Notes under the pieces: generated by a model
What the model was told of the DNA's origin: nothing
Databases searched by the model: none
What the model saw: only the letters and a program-made list of their open reading frames with translations
Shown: positions 25,773 through 33,784 of the stretch, in pieces
Layout: every line of letters begins with the position of its first letter
Position numbering within the stretch: position 1 is the first letter of the stretch
Made by a program: the position numbers and the translations under genes
DNA from: Nitrospira sp. bin75
GTDB taxonomy: Bacteria > Nitrospirota > Nitrospiria > Nitrospirales > UBA8639
DNA: 35,086 nt
NCBI GenBank assembly: GCA_002238765.1
Contig: MPMZ01000030.1
Location: 1-35,086, forward strand
Reading direction: 5' to 3'

Positions 25773-25899
25773 CACTGCTTTTACTTCCACGGGCGCGTCT
25801 GCCCGACCGGATTTCATCTTATTCAGGAATTCCCGAGACCGTCAACCGGCTGCATGGCTCCCCTGCCTGTCGAGTCGGAATTGTAAAGGTTCAGAAGGG

Positions 25900-26126
25900 A
25901 GGGCGGACACCCTTCGACTTCGCTCAGGGCAGGCTCCGGTCCGCCCCTACGGAACCCCTGTCATCATCGTGTAGGGACACCCCCCCGTGGTTGTCCGTCA
26001 AACCGTTTCACCCTCTCCCCGTGCGGGAGAGGGTGAAACGTCAGGGGGGAGCGGAGGTCTGACGTCCCCCTGAGAAGGGGGATTGAGCCTGTCCTGAGCG
26101 TAGCCGAAGGGAGCGCAGTCGAAGGG
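25900..26126. repeat. Cluster of dispersed intergenic repeats
   Basis: The stretch of roughly 400 bases between tlpA and the MpaB-type gene has no credible gene and is made of repeat types. One is a GGGCGGAC...GTCCGCCCC inverted pair around 25900-25950. Two facing copies of the CTTCGACT/TCGCTCAGG repeat lie at about 25913-25937 and 26086-26126. A perfect 16-bp hairpin, CGTTTCACCCTCTCCC (26004-26019) with its complement (26025-26040), has a 5-base loop. The hairpin belongs to the CTCTCCC family. It may also end transcription, but has no T-run. Confidence 0.65.
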
Positions 26127-26178
26127 AATGACTGAACACATACAGGAATGACGATTCATCGCACACCCCGATCATCGC

Positions 26179-27351
26179 TCACCATGGCGAGGACCGCTCC
26201 GCGTTGACGTGGTCGGGCAGGTTGTAGGTGAGACCCGCCGGGTCGTACAACGACGCTTTGAAGATCGTCTCCATCGTGCTTTCATTTTTCTTGAACAAAC
26301 CCGGCAGCCATCGCTTGAGCCGGGTATCGAGCCGATACAGGAACAGGGTGCGGCGCGCTTTCAGCATCGTGTGCGGCGGGAACCGCAACTGATCGGCGAG
26401 TTCACTCCCGACCAGCGCGCGCGAAATGGGGTAGATGAGGTCCATGACGAGGGCTTTGCGTTCGGCGGGTTTCGAGATGCCCGCGACCAGGGGCGCGGAA
26501 TTGATCAAGGCGTTCGTCATGACCACCGACTCGTCGGTGGGGTCCGGCTCGCAGAGAAAGCCGATCCTGAACATATGCCGGCCCTCCGCTTCCGTCGTGT
26601 AGAGGATGGTCTCGGGAATCCCCATGAGATAGCCGGTGTATCGCCAAATCGCGCAATAGCCCGCCCGCTCGTCGGGGCTGTAGCGGCCGCCCAGCGCCGT
26701 CGAGTGCACCAGGGTCCGCGCGGAGAAGACCGCAATGGCGTAGCCTAGGTTGGCCGCGCTGATGGGGGTGCCCCAGGCGTCCACGTCCCACTCCCCGGAA
26801 CTCGCCAGCAGGCGCCTTATCTGAGCGTGAACGAACCGGATCCTGACCGACAGCTTCCACCCGTCGTTCTCGCGTCGCAAGCCCTCAGGGTAGAAGATCT
26901 CCACCTGGTGGCGATTGTTCTGCCGAAGCCGCCTGACGCCTTTGTCCATCACGCGGCCGGTCAGAAAGAACGACTTGCTAATTTGGGTTGCAAAGCCCTC
27001 GATCAGGGTGCCGGCCACGAAGGTGGCGAAGATCGAGACGGCGTTGTTCATGAAGGCGCGCACGCCGGGGCGAAAGGCCTCGTCGTCGAACCAGGGGGGA
27101 GCATCGTTGATGCTCTCGAAGAAGTCCCGCAGCACCTTCGGCGCGTGACACAACGTCTCGGGGCGTTGATCAATTCCGGCGGCGATGAACCGATGCAGAT
27201 CCTCTTGCGGCAAATCCGCCAACTCCTCCAGGACCGGATCGAGGTCGGGATCGCCGATCGTAGTGTGCCGGATGTAGTTGTCGGCGGTTTCCCGGTCGAC
27301 GTCGACGGCGCACGCGTAGCCGTCGACATATTCTGACGGGATGTTCAGCAT
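26179..27351 (-). CDS. MpaB/latex-clearing-protein family oxygenase (DUF2236)
   Basis: A 390-residue protein with the core of the MpaB/DUF2236 family, which includes heme-dependent oxygenases such as rubber oxygenase Lcp and fungal MpaB. The conserved helical blocks are visible: RIRFVHAQIRRLLASSGEWD with GTPISAANLGYAIAVFSARTL, and GYCAIWRYTGYLMGIPE with adjacent His and Arg residues. There is no signal peptide, so it is probably cytoplasmic or membrane-associated. The ATG at 27351 is chosen because a promoter overlapping an operator-like repeat ends near 27421; the in-frame GTG at 27417 would be almost leaderless. The substrate is unknown. Confidence 0.82.
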   Translation of the reverse strand: MLNIPSEYVDGYACAVDVDRETADNYIRHTTIGDPDLDPVLEELADLPQEDLHRFIAAGIDQRPETLCHAPKVLRDFFESINDAPPWFDDEAFRPGVRAFMNNAVSIFATFVAGTLIEGFATQISKSFFLTGRVMDKGVRRLRQNNRHQVEIFYPEGLRRENDGWKLSVRIRFVHAQIRRLLASSGEWDVDAWGTPISAANLGYAIAVFSARTLVHSTALGGRYSPDERAGYCAIWRYTGYLMGIPETILYTTEAEGRHMFRIGFLCEPDPTDESVVMTNALINSAPLVAGISKPAERKALVMDLIYPISRALVGSELADQLRFPPHTMLKARRTLFLYRLDTRLKRWLPGLFKKNESTMETIFKASLYDPAGLTYNLPDHVNAERSSPW

Positions 27352-27420
27352 ATCGGCCACCACTCTGAATGCGATTTGGCAGGCTCCTCGTCCATGGGCT
27401 ATTCCTTCAAGGATCACGCC

Positions 27421-27457
27421 ATTGTCAAGTATATGACAATACTGACTTTTTAATCAA
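27421..27457 (-). promoter_or_regulatory. Promoter with overlapping inverted-repeat operator upstream of the MpaB-type gene
   Basis: On the minus strand TTGATT (27452-27457), an 18-base spacer and TATACT (27428-27433) form a promoter. The -10 box sits inside a perfect inverted repeat, ATTGTCA-6-TGACAAT (27421-27440). A dimeric repressor bound there would block polymerase. No regulator gene is adjacent. Confidence 0.6.
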
Positions 27458-27483
27458 TATCTATTTTGATCGGCGGGAGCGGC

Positions 27484-27497
27484 GACCGGGCCCGGTC
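27484..27497. promoter_or_regulatory. Perfect 14-base palindrome in the mpaB-ccmA divergent region
   Basis: GACCGGGCCCGGTC is perfectly symmetric and lies between the two divergent promoters. A weaker ATGA-6-TCAT repeat is near 27511-27524. Either could be a regulator site for the ccm locus, which is inference. Confidence 0.35.
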
Positions 27498-27528
27498 ATT
27501 GCCTGGGCATGATGATATACGTCATATG

Positions 27529-27557
27529 TGGACACGTGCGTAACCGTCCAGTATAGT
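27529..27557 (+). promoter_or_regulatory. Sigma70-type promoter for the ccm operon
   Basis: TGGACA (27529-27534), a 17-base spacer and TATAGT (27552-27557) lie about 110 bases upstream of ccmA. It is the best promoter candidate in the divergent region for the plus strand. Confidence 0.55.
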
Positions 27558-27664
27558 GTTCTGTTCAGACGACCCGGGCATACGACGGTTGTCCGACAGT
27601 GTTAACCGGCCACGTCCTTTCCCTGATTTTCCCTTAACCGGCATCAACGGCGTATTCCCTATCC

Positions 27665-28333
27665 ATGATTGCTTGTCACGGTATCGGCAAATCCTACGGG
27701 CATTTCCAGGTGTTGCACGACGTGAACCTGACCGTCGCGGAAGGGGAATGTTTTGCCCTGTTCGGGCCCAACGGCGCGGGCAAGACCACGTTGCTGAAGA
27801 TCCTGGCCACGCTGGAACGACCCAGTGCGGGGCACTGTGAAATGCTCGGCATGCACGGACTCAAGGATAAAGACGCCATTCGGGCCAACCTCATGTTTTT
27901 GGCCCACGGCACGCATTTATACGAGGAATTGAACGCCAAGGAAAATGTGGCGTTTGCCCTGGCCCTGCGGGGACACCGCCCCACGGACCGCGACGTGAAG
28001 CTGGCATTGGACCGCGTGGCCATCGGCGCCTTTGCCGACATGAAAGTGCGGTACTACTCGGCCGGCATGAAGAAACGGTTGGCGCTGGCCAAAGCCATGT
28101 TGGCGAAACCCAAGATCCTCTTGTTGGACGAGCCTTTTACCGCGCTGGATGCGGCCGGGACCGAAATCCTGCGAGGATACGTTCGGGAACGACTGTCGGA
28201 ACACGGCACGGTGTTCCTTTCCACGCACGATCACGACAAGACGCGTCCCATTGCCAGCCGGGCCGGTATCCTGCGGCACGGGGCGTTACAGGAAGTTGCC
28301 ATCGAGGCGCTGAAATCAGATGACCTCTTTTAA
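27665..28333 (+). CDS. ccmA: Cytochrome c maturation ABC transporter ATPase
   Basis: ATP-binding subunit of the CcmABCD complex, which releases heme-loaded CcmE for use in System I cytochrome c maturation. The 222-residue protein has Walker A GPNGAGKTT at about residues 34-42 and Walker B ILLLDEPF near 155-162. Its signature motif, YYSAGMKKRLALAKAML, departs from LSGGQ as it commonly does in CcmA. A conserved STHDHDK switch follows. The ATG at 27665 has only a weak ribosome site. It overlaps ccmB by 14 bases, so the two are coupled. Confidence 0.95.
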   Translation: MIACHGIGKSYGHFQVLHDVNLTVAEGECFALFGPNGAGKTTLLKILATLERPSAGHCEMLGMHGLKDKDAIRANLMFLAHGTHLYEELNAKENVAFALALRGHRPTDRDVKLALDRVAIGAFADMKVRYYSAGMKKRLALAKAMLAKPKILLLDEPFTALDAAGTEILRGYVRERLSEHGTVFLSTHDHDKTRPIASRAGILRHGALQEVAIEALKSDDLF

Positions 28334-28997
28334 CGTCATCCGCTGGATCGTGTGGAAGGATTTCGTCACCGAGCTGCGAAGCCGTGAGACGATCTCTTCC
28401 ATGGTGTTTTTTGCGCTCATCGTCATCCTGATTTTCAGCTTCAGCTTTTCCATGGACCAGCAAGCCGCGCGGGAAGTCATCGCGGGAATCATGTGGGTCG
28501 CCTTTGCCTTTACCGGGATTATCGGATTGGGCAAGTCGTTTTCCACCGAACTGCAGAATGATTGCCTGGAGGCTTTGCAGATGGTGCCGGAAGCCAAGGG
28601 GGCGATCTACCTCGGCAAGGTCGCGGCGAATTTCGCGTTTATGTTCGTGGTGGAAATCCTTTTATTTCCGATGTTTGTGATCCTTTTCAATTTGGAAGTC
28701 GTTGAAGAGATTTCACTCCTTCTGTTAATATTTTTCTTGGCAACCGTGGGACTGTCCGCCATAGGGACGCTGTTTTCGGCCCTGACGGTACAAATTCGGG
28801 CACGTGAAGTGATGCTCCCGATTCTCCTCCTTCCCCTGGTGGTCCCCGTCATGATCGCTGCGGTCGAAGCCACAAAGGGAGCCCTCAACGGAGATCCGCT
28901 GGCCCTGTACGAACAATGGCTGAAACTCCTGGCGGTGTACGACGTGGTCTTTACGGTCGTGTCGTTTTGGATGTTTGAATTTGTGATGGATTCATAA
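28320..28997 (+). CDS. ccmB: Heme exporter membrane subunit CcmB
   Basis: Integral membrane partner of CcmA, 225 residues with about six hydrophobic helices. The N-terminal IRWIVWKDFVTELRSRETISSM segment is the usual CcmB cytoplasmic start, followed by MVFFALIVILIFSFSF. The central EKGxx-like segment reads NDCLEALQMVPEAKGAIYLGK, and AVDVVFTVVSFWMF-type helices end the protein. Together with CcmA and CcmC it forms the transporter-like complex acting on CcmE. Its start overlaps the end of ccmA and its stop lies 6 bases before ccmC. Confidence 0.93.
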   Translation: MTSFNVIRWIVWKDFVTELRSRETISSMVFFALIVILIFSFSFSMDQQAAREVIAGIMWVAFAFTGIIGLGKSFSTELQNDCLEALQMVPEAKGAIYLGKVAANFAFMFVVEILLFPMFVILFNLEVVEEISLLLLIFFLATVGLSAIGTLFSALTVQIRAREVMLPILLLPLVVPVMIAAVEATKGALNGDPLALYEQWLKLLAVYDVVFTVVSFWMFEFVMDS

Positions 28998-29003
28998 GGC
29001 ACG

Positions 29004-29732
29004 ATGACCATTCATCGGGTTATCCGAAAAGTTCAACGGTTTCAAGGCTGGTTCGGGGGCGGAGCCGCCCTGTGCCTCGGTGTCGGGCTCTACCTGGGAC
29101 TCATCGGGTCTCCCCCGGATTACTACCAGGGTGAAGTGGTGCGGATCATGTACATTCACGTGCCCCTCGCCCATACGGCCCTTCTTGCCTATATTGTGCT
29201 AACCATAGGGAGCCTCTGGTACCTGTGGAAACGGGACCCGATCGTGGACAACATGTGCCAGGCCGTGGCCGCCCTCAGCGCCGTCTTTACCGCACTCGCG
29301 CTCGGCACCGGAATGATTTGGGGCAAACCCACGTGGGACACCTGGTGGACGTGGGACGCCCGCCTGACCTCCTTTACGGTGCTCTTGTTGATCTTGATCG
29401 GCTATTTGATGCTGCGCACCTTTGTGGACGATCCCGAAAAGGAAGCTCGCTATGGCGCCATCCTGGCCATTGTCGGGTTCGTCGATCTGCCGATCATTCA
29501 TTTTTCAGTGGAATGGTGGCGAACCCTGCACCAACCGCAATCCATTTCCATGCGCGGGGTGAGCATTTCTTCGGGCCTCCTGGTGCCCCTGATGTTCATG
29601 AGCATCGGCATGTCCTTGTTGTTCTCGTATATGTTGATGGTCCGCACGCAGTTGCTCTATCTCGACCGCTTGCTTCACGCGAAACAAGGTCGCCTGTTGA
29701 GCCAGTTTCACCTGTCGAAATCCGATTCATGA
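29004..29732 (+). CDS. ccmC: Heme-handling membrane protein CcmC
   Basis: A 242-residue member of the heme-handling protein family with six membrane segments. It presents heme to CcmE on the periplasmic side. The tryptophan-rich WWD motif is WGKPTWDTWWTWDARLTS, near residues 109-126. The histidine in YIHVPLAHTALLAY (first axial His) and that in IHFSVEWWRTLHQP (second) flank it, as in CcmC. The C terminus is short and cytoplasmic. The ATG at 29004 follows ccmB directly, and the last bases overlap the next gene by 4 (ATGA). Confidence 0.96.
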   Translation: MTIHRVIRKVQRFQGWFGGGAALCLGVGLYLGLIGSPPDYYQGEVVRIMYIHVPLAHTALLAYIVLTIGSLWYLWKRDPIVDNMCQAVAALSAVFTALALGTGMIWGKPTWDTWWTWDARLTSFTVLLLILIGYLMLRTFVDDPEKEARYGAILAIVGFVDLPIIHFSVEWWRTLHQPQSISMRGVSISSGLLVPLMFMSIGMSLLFSYMLMVRTQLLYLDRLLHAKQGRLLSQFHLSKSDS

Positions 29733-30211
29733 CGAATTTGTACCTCCGATGGGGCGGCGTGCTCATTGTCGCGATCGTGTTCATCGTGCTCACCTATAAC
29801 TACTATCGGGATCACTTGGCCAGTCTTGTCCCCCAGCAGGTCAAGCAGGAGGCGCCCACGGGCGACGTCCGGGTCTTGGGCATGGTGCAAGGCGGCACAC
29901 TCGAAACTCGCGCAGCCGGAGAAGCCACGTTCACCCTGCTTGGGAAAAGCGCCACGCTTCCCGTTCACTATCAAGGCCCGCCACCCGATAACCTCCGGGA
30001 ATTGAAAATCCTGGTCCTAGTCGGGACGTGGAACGCGGCCACGCAGGTCTTCGAGGCCCGTGATATCGGGATCGTCCCGAACTATGGATTTATTGCCGGC
30101 GCCTATCTTCTGGGCCTCTTGCCGTTGGCGCTGTTTCTGTTTGCCATGGCCCGGCGAGTCCACTTCTTGTATGACGAAATCAAAGCCTCCAAACTGTACG
30201 AGGAAGAATGA
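29729..30211 (+). CDS. CcmE-like OB-domain protein with CcmD-like C terminus
   Basis: A 160-residue protein between ccmC and ccmE, where ccmD normally stands. Residues 8-24 form an N-terminal membrane anchor (GGVLIVAIVFIVLTYNYY). Residues 48-115 resemble the CcmE OB fold: VRVLGMVQGGTLE...ATFTLLGKSATLPVHYQGPPPDNLREL...VLVGTWN. The heme-binding HxxxY of CcmE is absent. The C-terminal 35 residues (FIAGAYLLGLLPLALFLFAMARRVHFLYDEIKASK) form a membrane helix with a basic tail, the pattern of CcmD. I read it as a CcmE-like domain fused to a CcmD-like anchor. Its ATG overlaps the ccmC stop by 4 bases. The fusion reading is inference. Confidence 0.75.
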   Translation: MTNLYLRWGGVLIVAIVFIVLTYNYYRDHLASLVPQQVKQEAPTGDVRVLGMVQGGTLETRAAGEATFTLLGKSATLPVHYQGPPPDNLRELKILVLVGTWNAATQVFEARDIGIVPNYGFIAGAYLLGLLPLALFLFAMARRVHFLYDEIKASKLYEEE

Positions 30212-30237
30212 CGAACACCCGGAAAGCATGAGGTCGA

Positions 30238-30278
30238 GTTTCCTCTCTCTTGATGGGAGAGGATTAAGGTGAGGGTGG
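30238..30278. repeat. CTCTCCC-type hairpin repeat inside the ccm locus
   Basis: TTTCCTCTCTC-TTGAT-GGGAGAGGA followed by AAGGTGAGGGTGG matches the repeat at 14430-14475 closely. It lies between the CcmE-like gene and ccmE, within the ccm operon. Confidence 0.65.
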
Positions 30279-30297
30279 AAAATATAAAGGGGAAATG

Positions 30298-30750
30298 ATG
30301 CCTGGAAAGAAAAAAGTCGGCATGATAATCAGCATCCTGTTGGTGGGCGGAGCCTTGGCCTACCTCGCCCTGGGGAACTTCGGGGAGAACGTGGTATACT
30401 TTTTTACCCCCTCGGAAGTGAAGGCTTTTTCCACGGACTACTATCAAAAGAAGGTGCGCGTGGGTGGCATGGTCGTCGAAGGGAGTATGGAAACGTATCC
30501 CGATCGACTGGGACTCACCTTCCAACTGACCGATGGGGAAGCCACGATTCCCGTCACCTTCGAAGGCATCCCCCCGGACCTGTTCAAGGAAGGCCAGGGC
30601 GCCGTGGTCGAAGGGTATTGGACCGGTGAACATCGATTCGAATCCAACCTGATCATGGCCAAACATTCCGAAGACTACATGCCCATAGAATTGAAACGCG
30701 CGGGCGTGGAACTGCCCCGCAAGGATTTCATGAAATCGTTGGTGGAATAA
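30298..30750 (+). CDS. ccmE: Heme chaperone CcmE
   Basis: Periplasmic heme chaperone that covalently holds heme and hands it to CcmF. From the ATG at 30298 it has 150 residues. It has an N-terminal anchor (MIISILLVGGALAYLAL), the OB-fold strands VRVGGMVVEGS and ATIPVTFEGIPPDLF, and then the heme motif AKHSEDY with His123 and Tyr127. This is the canonical HxxxY form, not the Cys variant. An ATG one codon earlier (30295) is too close to AAGGGG. The gene follows a repeat and a second CcmE-like gene. Confidence 0.95.
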   Translation: MPGKKKVGMIISILLVGGALAYLALGNFGENVVYFFTPSEVKAFSTDYYQKKVRVGGMVVEGSMETYPDRLGLTFQLTDGEATIPVTFEGIPPDLFKEGQGAVVEGYWTGEHRFESNLIMAKHSEDYMPIELKRAGVELPRKDFMKSLVE

Positions 30751-30797
30751 CGCTCAAACCAAGCATCCGTCAGCGAATCAATATAGGATGCGCTGTT

Positions 30798-31160
30798 ATG
30801 CTCGTTCGTTACTTCTGGAAAAATTCTGATTTATATGGGTTATGCCATGGTGATGCCCTATGGGTGGAAGCGACGGCAAGTGAGGCTGAATCTGATATTT
30901 TTTCTCGTTTGTCGGAAGAGGATATCTCCGAATCAAGGAAACTAGCAGAAAAAACAGGACATCTAGCGGCAAGGTTCAGCAGGCCTGATCTGACATTTTG
31001 CTTTGTCGTCTCAAAAGACCTTTCTTTTATCCGTCCTTTTCACGTGCATTACCCTTTCCATCAGCTATGGAATGCCTACTCTCCTTTTCGGAAAATGCCG
31101 GATATTAATGTGAAAACCCTTGATGAATTGTCTGAAATTCATATACCGCAAGAATATTAA
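30798..31160 (+). CDS. Unknown protein, first gene of a low-GC cassette
   Basis: A 120-residue soluble protein of unrecognised family, with no signal peptide. It opens LVRYFWKNSDLYGLCHGDALWVEA, a strand-rich part, then a charged helix (SEEDISESRKLAEKTGHLAARF) and a C-terminal VVSKDLSFIRPFHVHYPFHQLW, which carries several His and Trp residues. The ATG at 30798 follows AGGATG. Its stop overlaps the next ATG (TAATG). The base content is far more AT-rich than that of the ccm genes around it. Being first in a coupled three-gene cassette suggests a role alongside the DUF4160/DUF2442 pair. Confidence 0.65.
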   Translation: MLVRYFWKNSDLYGLCHGDALWVEATASEAESDIFSRLSEEDISESRKLAEKTGHLAARFSRPDLTFCFVVSKDLSFIRPFHVHYPFHQLWNAYSPFRKMPDINVKTLDELSEIHIPQEY

Positions 31161-31462
31161 TGCCAACCATCTATAAATACCTGGGAATAAGAATTTTTTT
31201 CTATAGTGATGACCACCAGCCCATTCATGTTCACGGTGTTCATCAAAATAGAGGCTCAAAGGCAGAAATCACTACGAAAGATGGTAAAATAGTCGAAATT
31301 CATATCAAATCAATGACAGGCTTAAAACCATTGGAAGACAACGAGCTAAAGAATTTCAAAAAATTTGTGGAAACCTATGCTGAAAAAATCGTTCAAAAAT
31401 GGGTTGATCATTTTGTCTACAATAAAAGACTGACTTGTGAAACGATAACCAGGAGACTCTGA
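31160..31462 (+). CDS. DUF4160 protein
   Basis: A 100-residue protein with the DUF4160 signature: MPTIYKYLGIRIFFYSDDHQPIHVH followed by a short EITTKDGKIVEIHIK strand and a helical C terminus. Members often sit beside DUF2442 genes and are suspected toxin-antitoxin components, but the biochemistry is unknown to me. The ATG overlaps the previous stop by one base, and the next gene overlaps its own stop in the same way (TGATG), indicating coupled translation. AT-rich base content marks it as acquired. Confidence 0.85.
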   Translation: MPTIYKYLGIRIFFYSDDHQPIHVHGVHQNRGSKAEITTKDGKIVEIHIKSMTGLKPLEDNELKNFKKFVETYAEKIVQKWVDHFVYNKRLTCETITRRL

Positions 31463-31737
31463 TGAGTGCAGAAGAGAAAATCATTGCCATCGAAAAAGTT
31501 GAATATGCCGGTGATTATACATTGGTGTTAACGTTTAATGATGGGAAAAAGCAGGTCGTTGACTTTTATCCGTTCTTGTCGAAATCACATCATCCTGATA
31601 CCCGGAAATATTTGGATCACAAAAAGTTTGCCAAGTTCAATCTCGATCATGGTTTTTTGGAATGGAATGACTGGGAACTCTGCTTTCCTATGGACAAACT
31701 TTATTACAATACCATCAGGCCCAAGTTTTCGGAATGA
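31462..31737 (+). CDS. DUF2442 protein
   Basis: A 91-residue protein whose EYAGDYTLVLTFNDGKKQVVDFYPFL core, followed by YLDHKKFAKFNLDHGFLEWNDWELCFPMDKLYY, matches DUF2442. Such proteins commonly pair with DUF4160, as here. The protein is small and acidic with no membrane segment, consistent with a regulatory or antitoxin role, though this is inference. It is last in the cassette, 74 bases before ccmF, and its low GC sets it apart from ccmF. Confidence 0.85.
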   Translation: MSAEEKIIAIEKVEYAGDYTLVLTFNDGKKQVVDFYPFLSKSHHPDTRKYLDHKKFAKFNLDHGFLEWNDWELCFPMDKLYYNTIRPKFSE

Positions 31738-31810
31738 GACGATTAAGAAAAGGCCATTCTAAGAAAATCGCACGATCAGACTCCAGCATGCGATTGTCGC
31801 TTCTCCTCCC

Positions 31811-33760
31811 ATGATCATTGAAATCGGACATTTTTCCACTGTTATCGCGTTGGTGCTCGCGGTGTTCGGTATCGTGTCGTCCGGTCTGGCGCTCCGCACG
31901 CGCGATGCGGACTGGGTCCGCGCCGGCCGCATGGCCCTGACCCTCATTTTTATTCTTCTAGCCGTGGGCATGGCGGCGTTGATCTATTCGTTTCTGGCTC
32001 GTGACTTTTCCGTGCACTACGTGGCCACCAATTCGAATTCGCAACTCCCCCTGTTTTACACCATCGCCGCGGTCTGGGGCGGTCATGAAGGCTCTTTGCT
32101 GTTGTGGGTGTTCATTCTGTCCACGTTCAGCACGATTGCCGTGTGGCTCCATTGGCGGACCCAGCCCGCCATCATGCCGTACCTCATCGGCATGGAATGC
32201 CTGGTCATCCTGGGGTTCCTGCTCCTGATTCTCTTTCTCTCGAGCCCCTTCGACCGGCTGATCCCCGCCCCGCCGGACGGCAAAGACTTGAACCCCTTGC
32301 TCCAGGACCCGGCCATGGTCATGCACCCGCCGATGTTGTACATGGGCTACGTGGGATTTTCGATCCCCTTTTCCTTTGCCATGGCGGCGTTGCTTTCCGG
32401 CCGGCTGGGCGAGGAATGGATCAAGGTCACCCAACGGTGGACGATTTTCGCGTGGATATGCCTGACCGCGGGTATTCTCCTGGGAGGATACTGGGCCTAT
32501 TATGAATTGGGCTGGGGCGGTTACTGGGGATGGGACCCGGTGGAGAATGCCTCGTTTATGCCGTGGCTGGTCGGGACCGCATTCCTGCATTCCGTGATGG
32601 TTCAGGAAAAGCGGAAGATGTTCAAGGTCTGGAACCTGTTCCTCATTATCGTCACGTTTTCGCTTTCGTTGATCGGCACGTTCCTGGTACGAAGCGGGGT
32701 CCTCACGTCGGTCCATACGTTTGCCACCGACCCGGAACGGGGGCTCTACATCCTGATTTTCGTGACCATGATCATCGGCATCGCCTTTGGCGCCCTGATG
32801 CTGAGAGCCAACAAATTGAAGAGTCAGATCGAAATGGATTCCATGGTTTCACGGGAATCGGTGTTTCTCTTCAATAACTTGTTCTTCCTGGTGGCGGCGG
32901 CCACCGTCTTTCTCGGCACCCTGTACCCGCTCATGATCGAAACCTGGCAAGGCGCGAAGGTTACCGTGGGCCCCCCGTATTACAATGCGGTATTTATGCC
33001 GATCGCTCTCGGGCTCCTGTTTTTGATGGGGGTCGGTCCCTACATTCCGTGGCGCAAGGCGTCCCGCGCCAGTTTAAAGAAAAACTTTCTGGTCCCCGTC
33101 GGCGTTGGGGTCATCTCCACCGTCGTGTTGTTCGCCCTGGGCATTCACAGTCTCTTTGCGTTGGCCGGCGCGTTCGTCGTGGGCTTTTCTGGCACCGCCA
33201 TCTTGATCGACGTCGGCAAAATTTCCTCGCTGTACGCCCGCAGGGAGTCCATCAACCTGCTGAAGGGTTTTCTATCGGCATTTACCGCCAACCAACGCCG
33301 CTACTCGGGCCTTGTGACCCACGTCGGCGTGCTGATCCTGGTGATCGGCATTATTGCATCGACCGTGTATCAAACCGAAAAAGTCGTGTCGCTTCGCGTC
33401 GGGGATGAGTTCGTCATCGATGATTATCGGGTGAAACTCGAACGGATTCATGACGTACGGGGGAAAAACTGGAGCGCGCAGGAAGGCGTGTTTGAAGTGT
33501 ATGAAGGCGACACGCTCCTCACTAAATTACGGCCGCAGAAGCGCGTGTACGATGCGTCGCAGACCCCGACGACCGAATCCGCCATTTACGCGAAAAACAT
33601 GGGGCATATTTTTCTCACCATGCCGGACGTGTCCGCCGATGGCGTGGCAGTCGCCCGAGGCGTGATCAATCCCCTGATCCTGTGGGTGTGGGGCGGCGGC
33701 GGCATCATGGGGCTCGGGGTCCTGCTCAACATTTTCCGGCCACGAAAACGGGAAGAATAG
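31811..33760 (+). CDS. ccmF: Cytochrome c heme lyase subunit CcmF
   Basis: A 649-residue membrane protein that joins heme from CcmE to the CXXCH cysteines of apocytochrome c. About fifteen hydrophobic segments are present. The WWD domain reads GWGGYWGWDPVENASFMPWL, near residues 235-255. Conserved histidines flank it, including MHPPMLYMGY and SVHTFATDP. A large periplasmic C-terminal domain (about 540-620: VVSLRVGDEFVIDDYRVKLERIHDV) is followed by a last helix. The length is usual for CcmF. It starts 74 bases after the low-GC cassette. ccmG follows after 24 bases. Confidence 0.96.
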   Translation: MIIEIGHFSTVIALVLAVFGIVSSGLALRTRDADWVRAGRMALTLIFILLAVGMAALIYSFLARDFSVHYVATNSNSQLPLFYTIAAVWGGHEGSLLLWVFILSTFSTIAVWLHWRTQPAIMPYLIGMECLVILGFLLLILFLSSPFDRLIPAPPDGKDLNPLLQDPAMVMHPPMLYMGYVGFSIPFSFAMAALLSGRLGEEWIKVTQRWTIFAWICLTAGILLGGYWAYYELGWGGYWGWDPVENASFMPWLVGTAFLHSVMVQEKRKMFKVWNLFLIIVTFSLSLIGTFLVRSGVLTSVHTFATDPERGLYILIFVTMIIGIAFGALMLRANKLKSQIEMDSMVSRESVFLFNNLFFLVAAATVFLGTLYPLMIETWQGAKVTVGPPYYNAVFMPIALGLLFLMGVGPYIPWRKASRASLKKNFLVPVGVGVISTVVLFALGIHSLFALAGAFVVGFSGTAILIDVGKISSLYARRESINLLKGFLSAFTANQRRYSGLVTHVGVLILVIGIIASTVYQTEKVVSLRVGDEFVIDDYRVKLERIHDVRGKNWSAQEGVFEVYEGDTLLTKLRPQKRVYDASQTPTTESAIYAKNMGHIFLTMPDVSADGVAVARGVINPLILWVWGGGGIMGLGVLLNIFRPRKREE

Positions 33761-33784
33761 GGGAAGCCGCGGTTTGATTTTCTC

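Noticed and set aside
28059-28080. Loss of function of ccmA because the LSGGQ signature is altered
   Set aside because: The YSAGMKKRL form is normal in CcmA proteins, and Walker A and B are intact.
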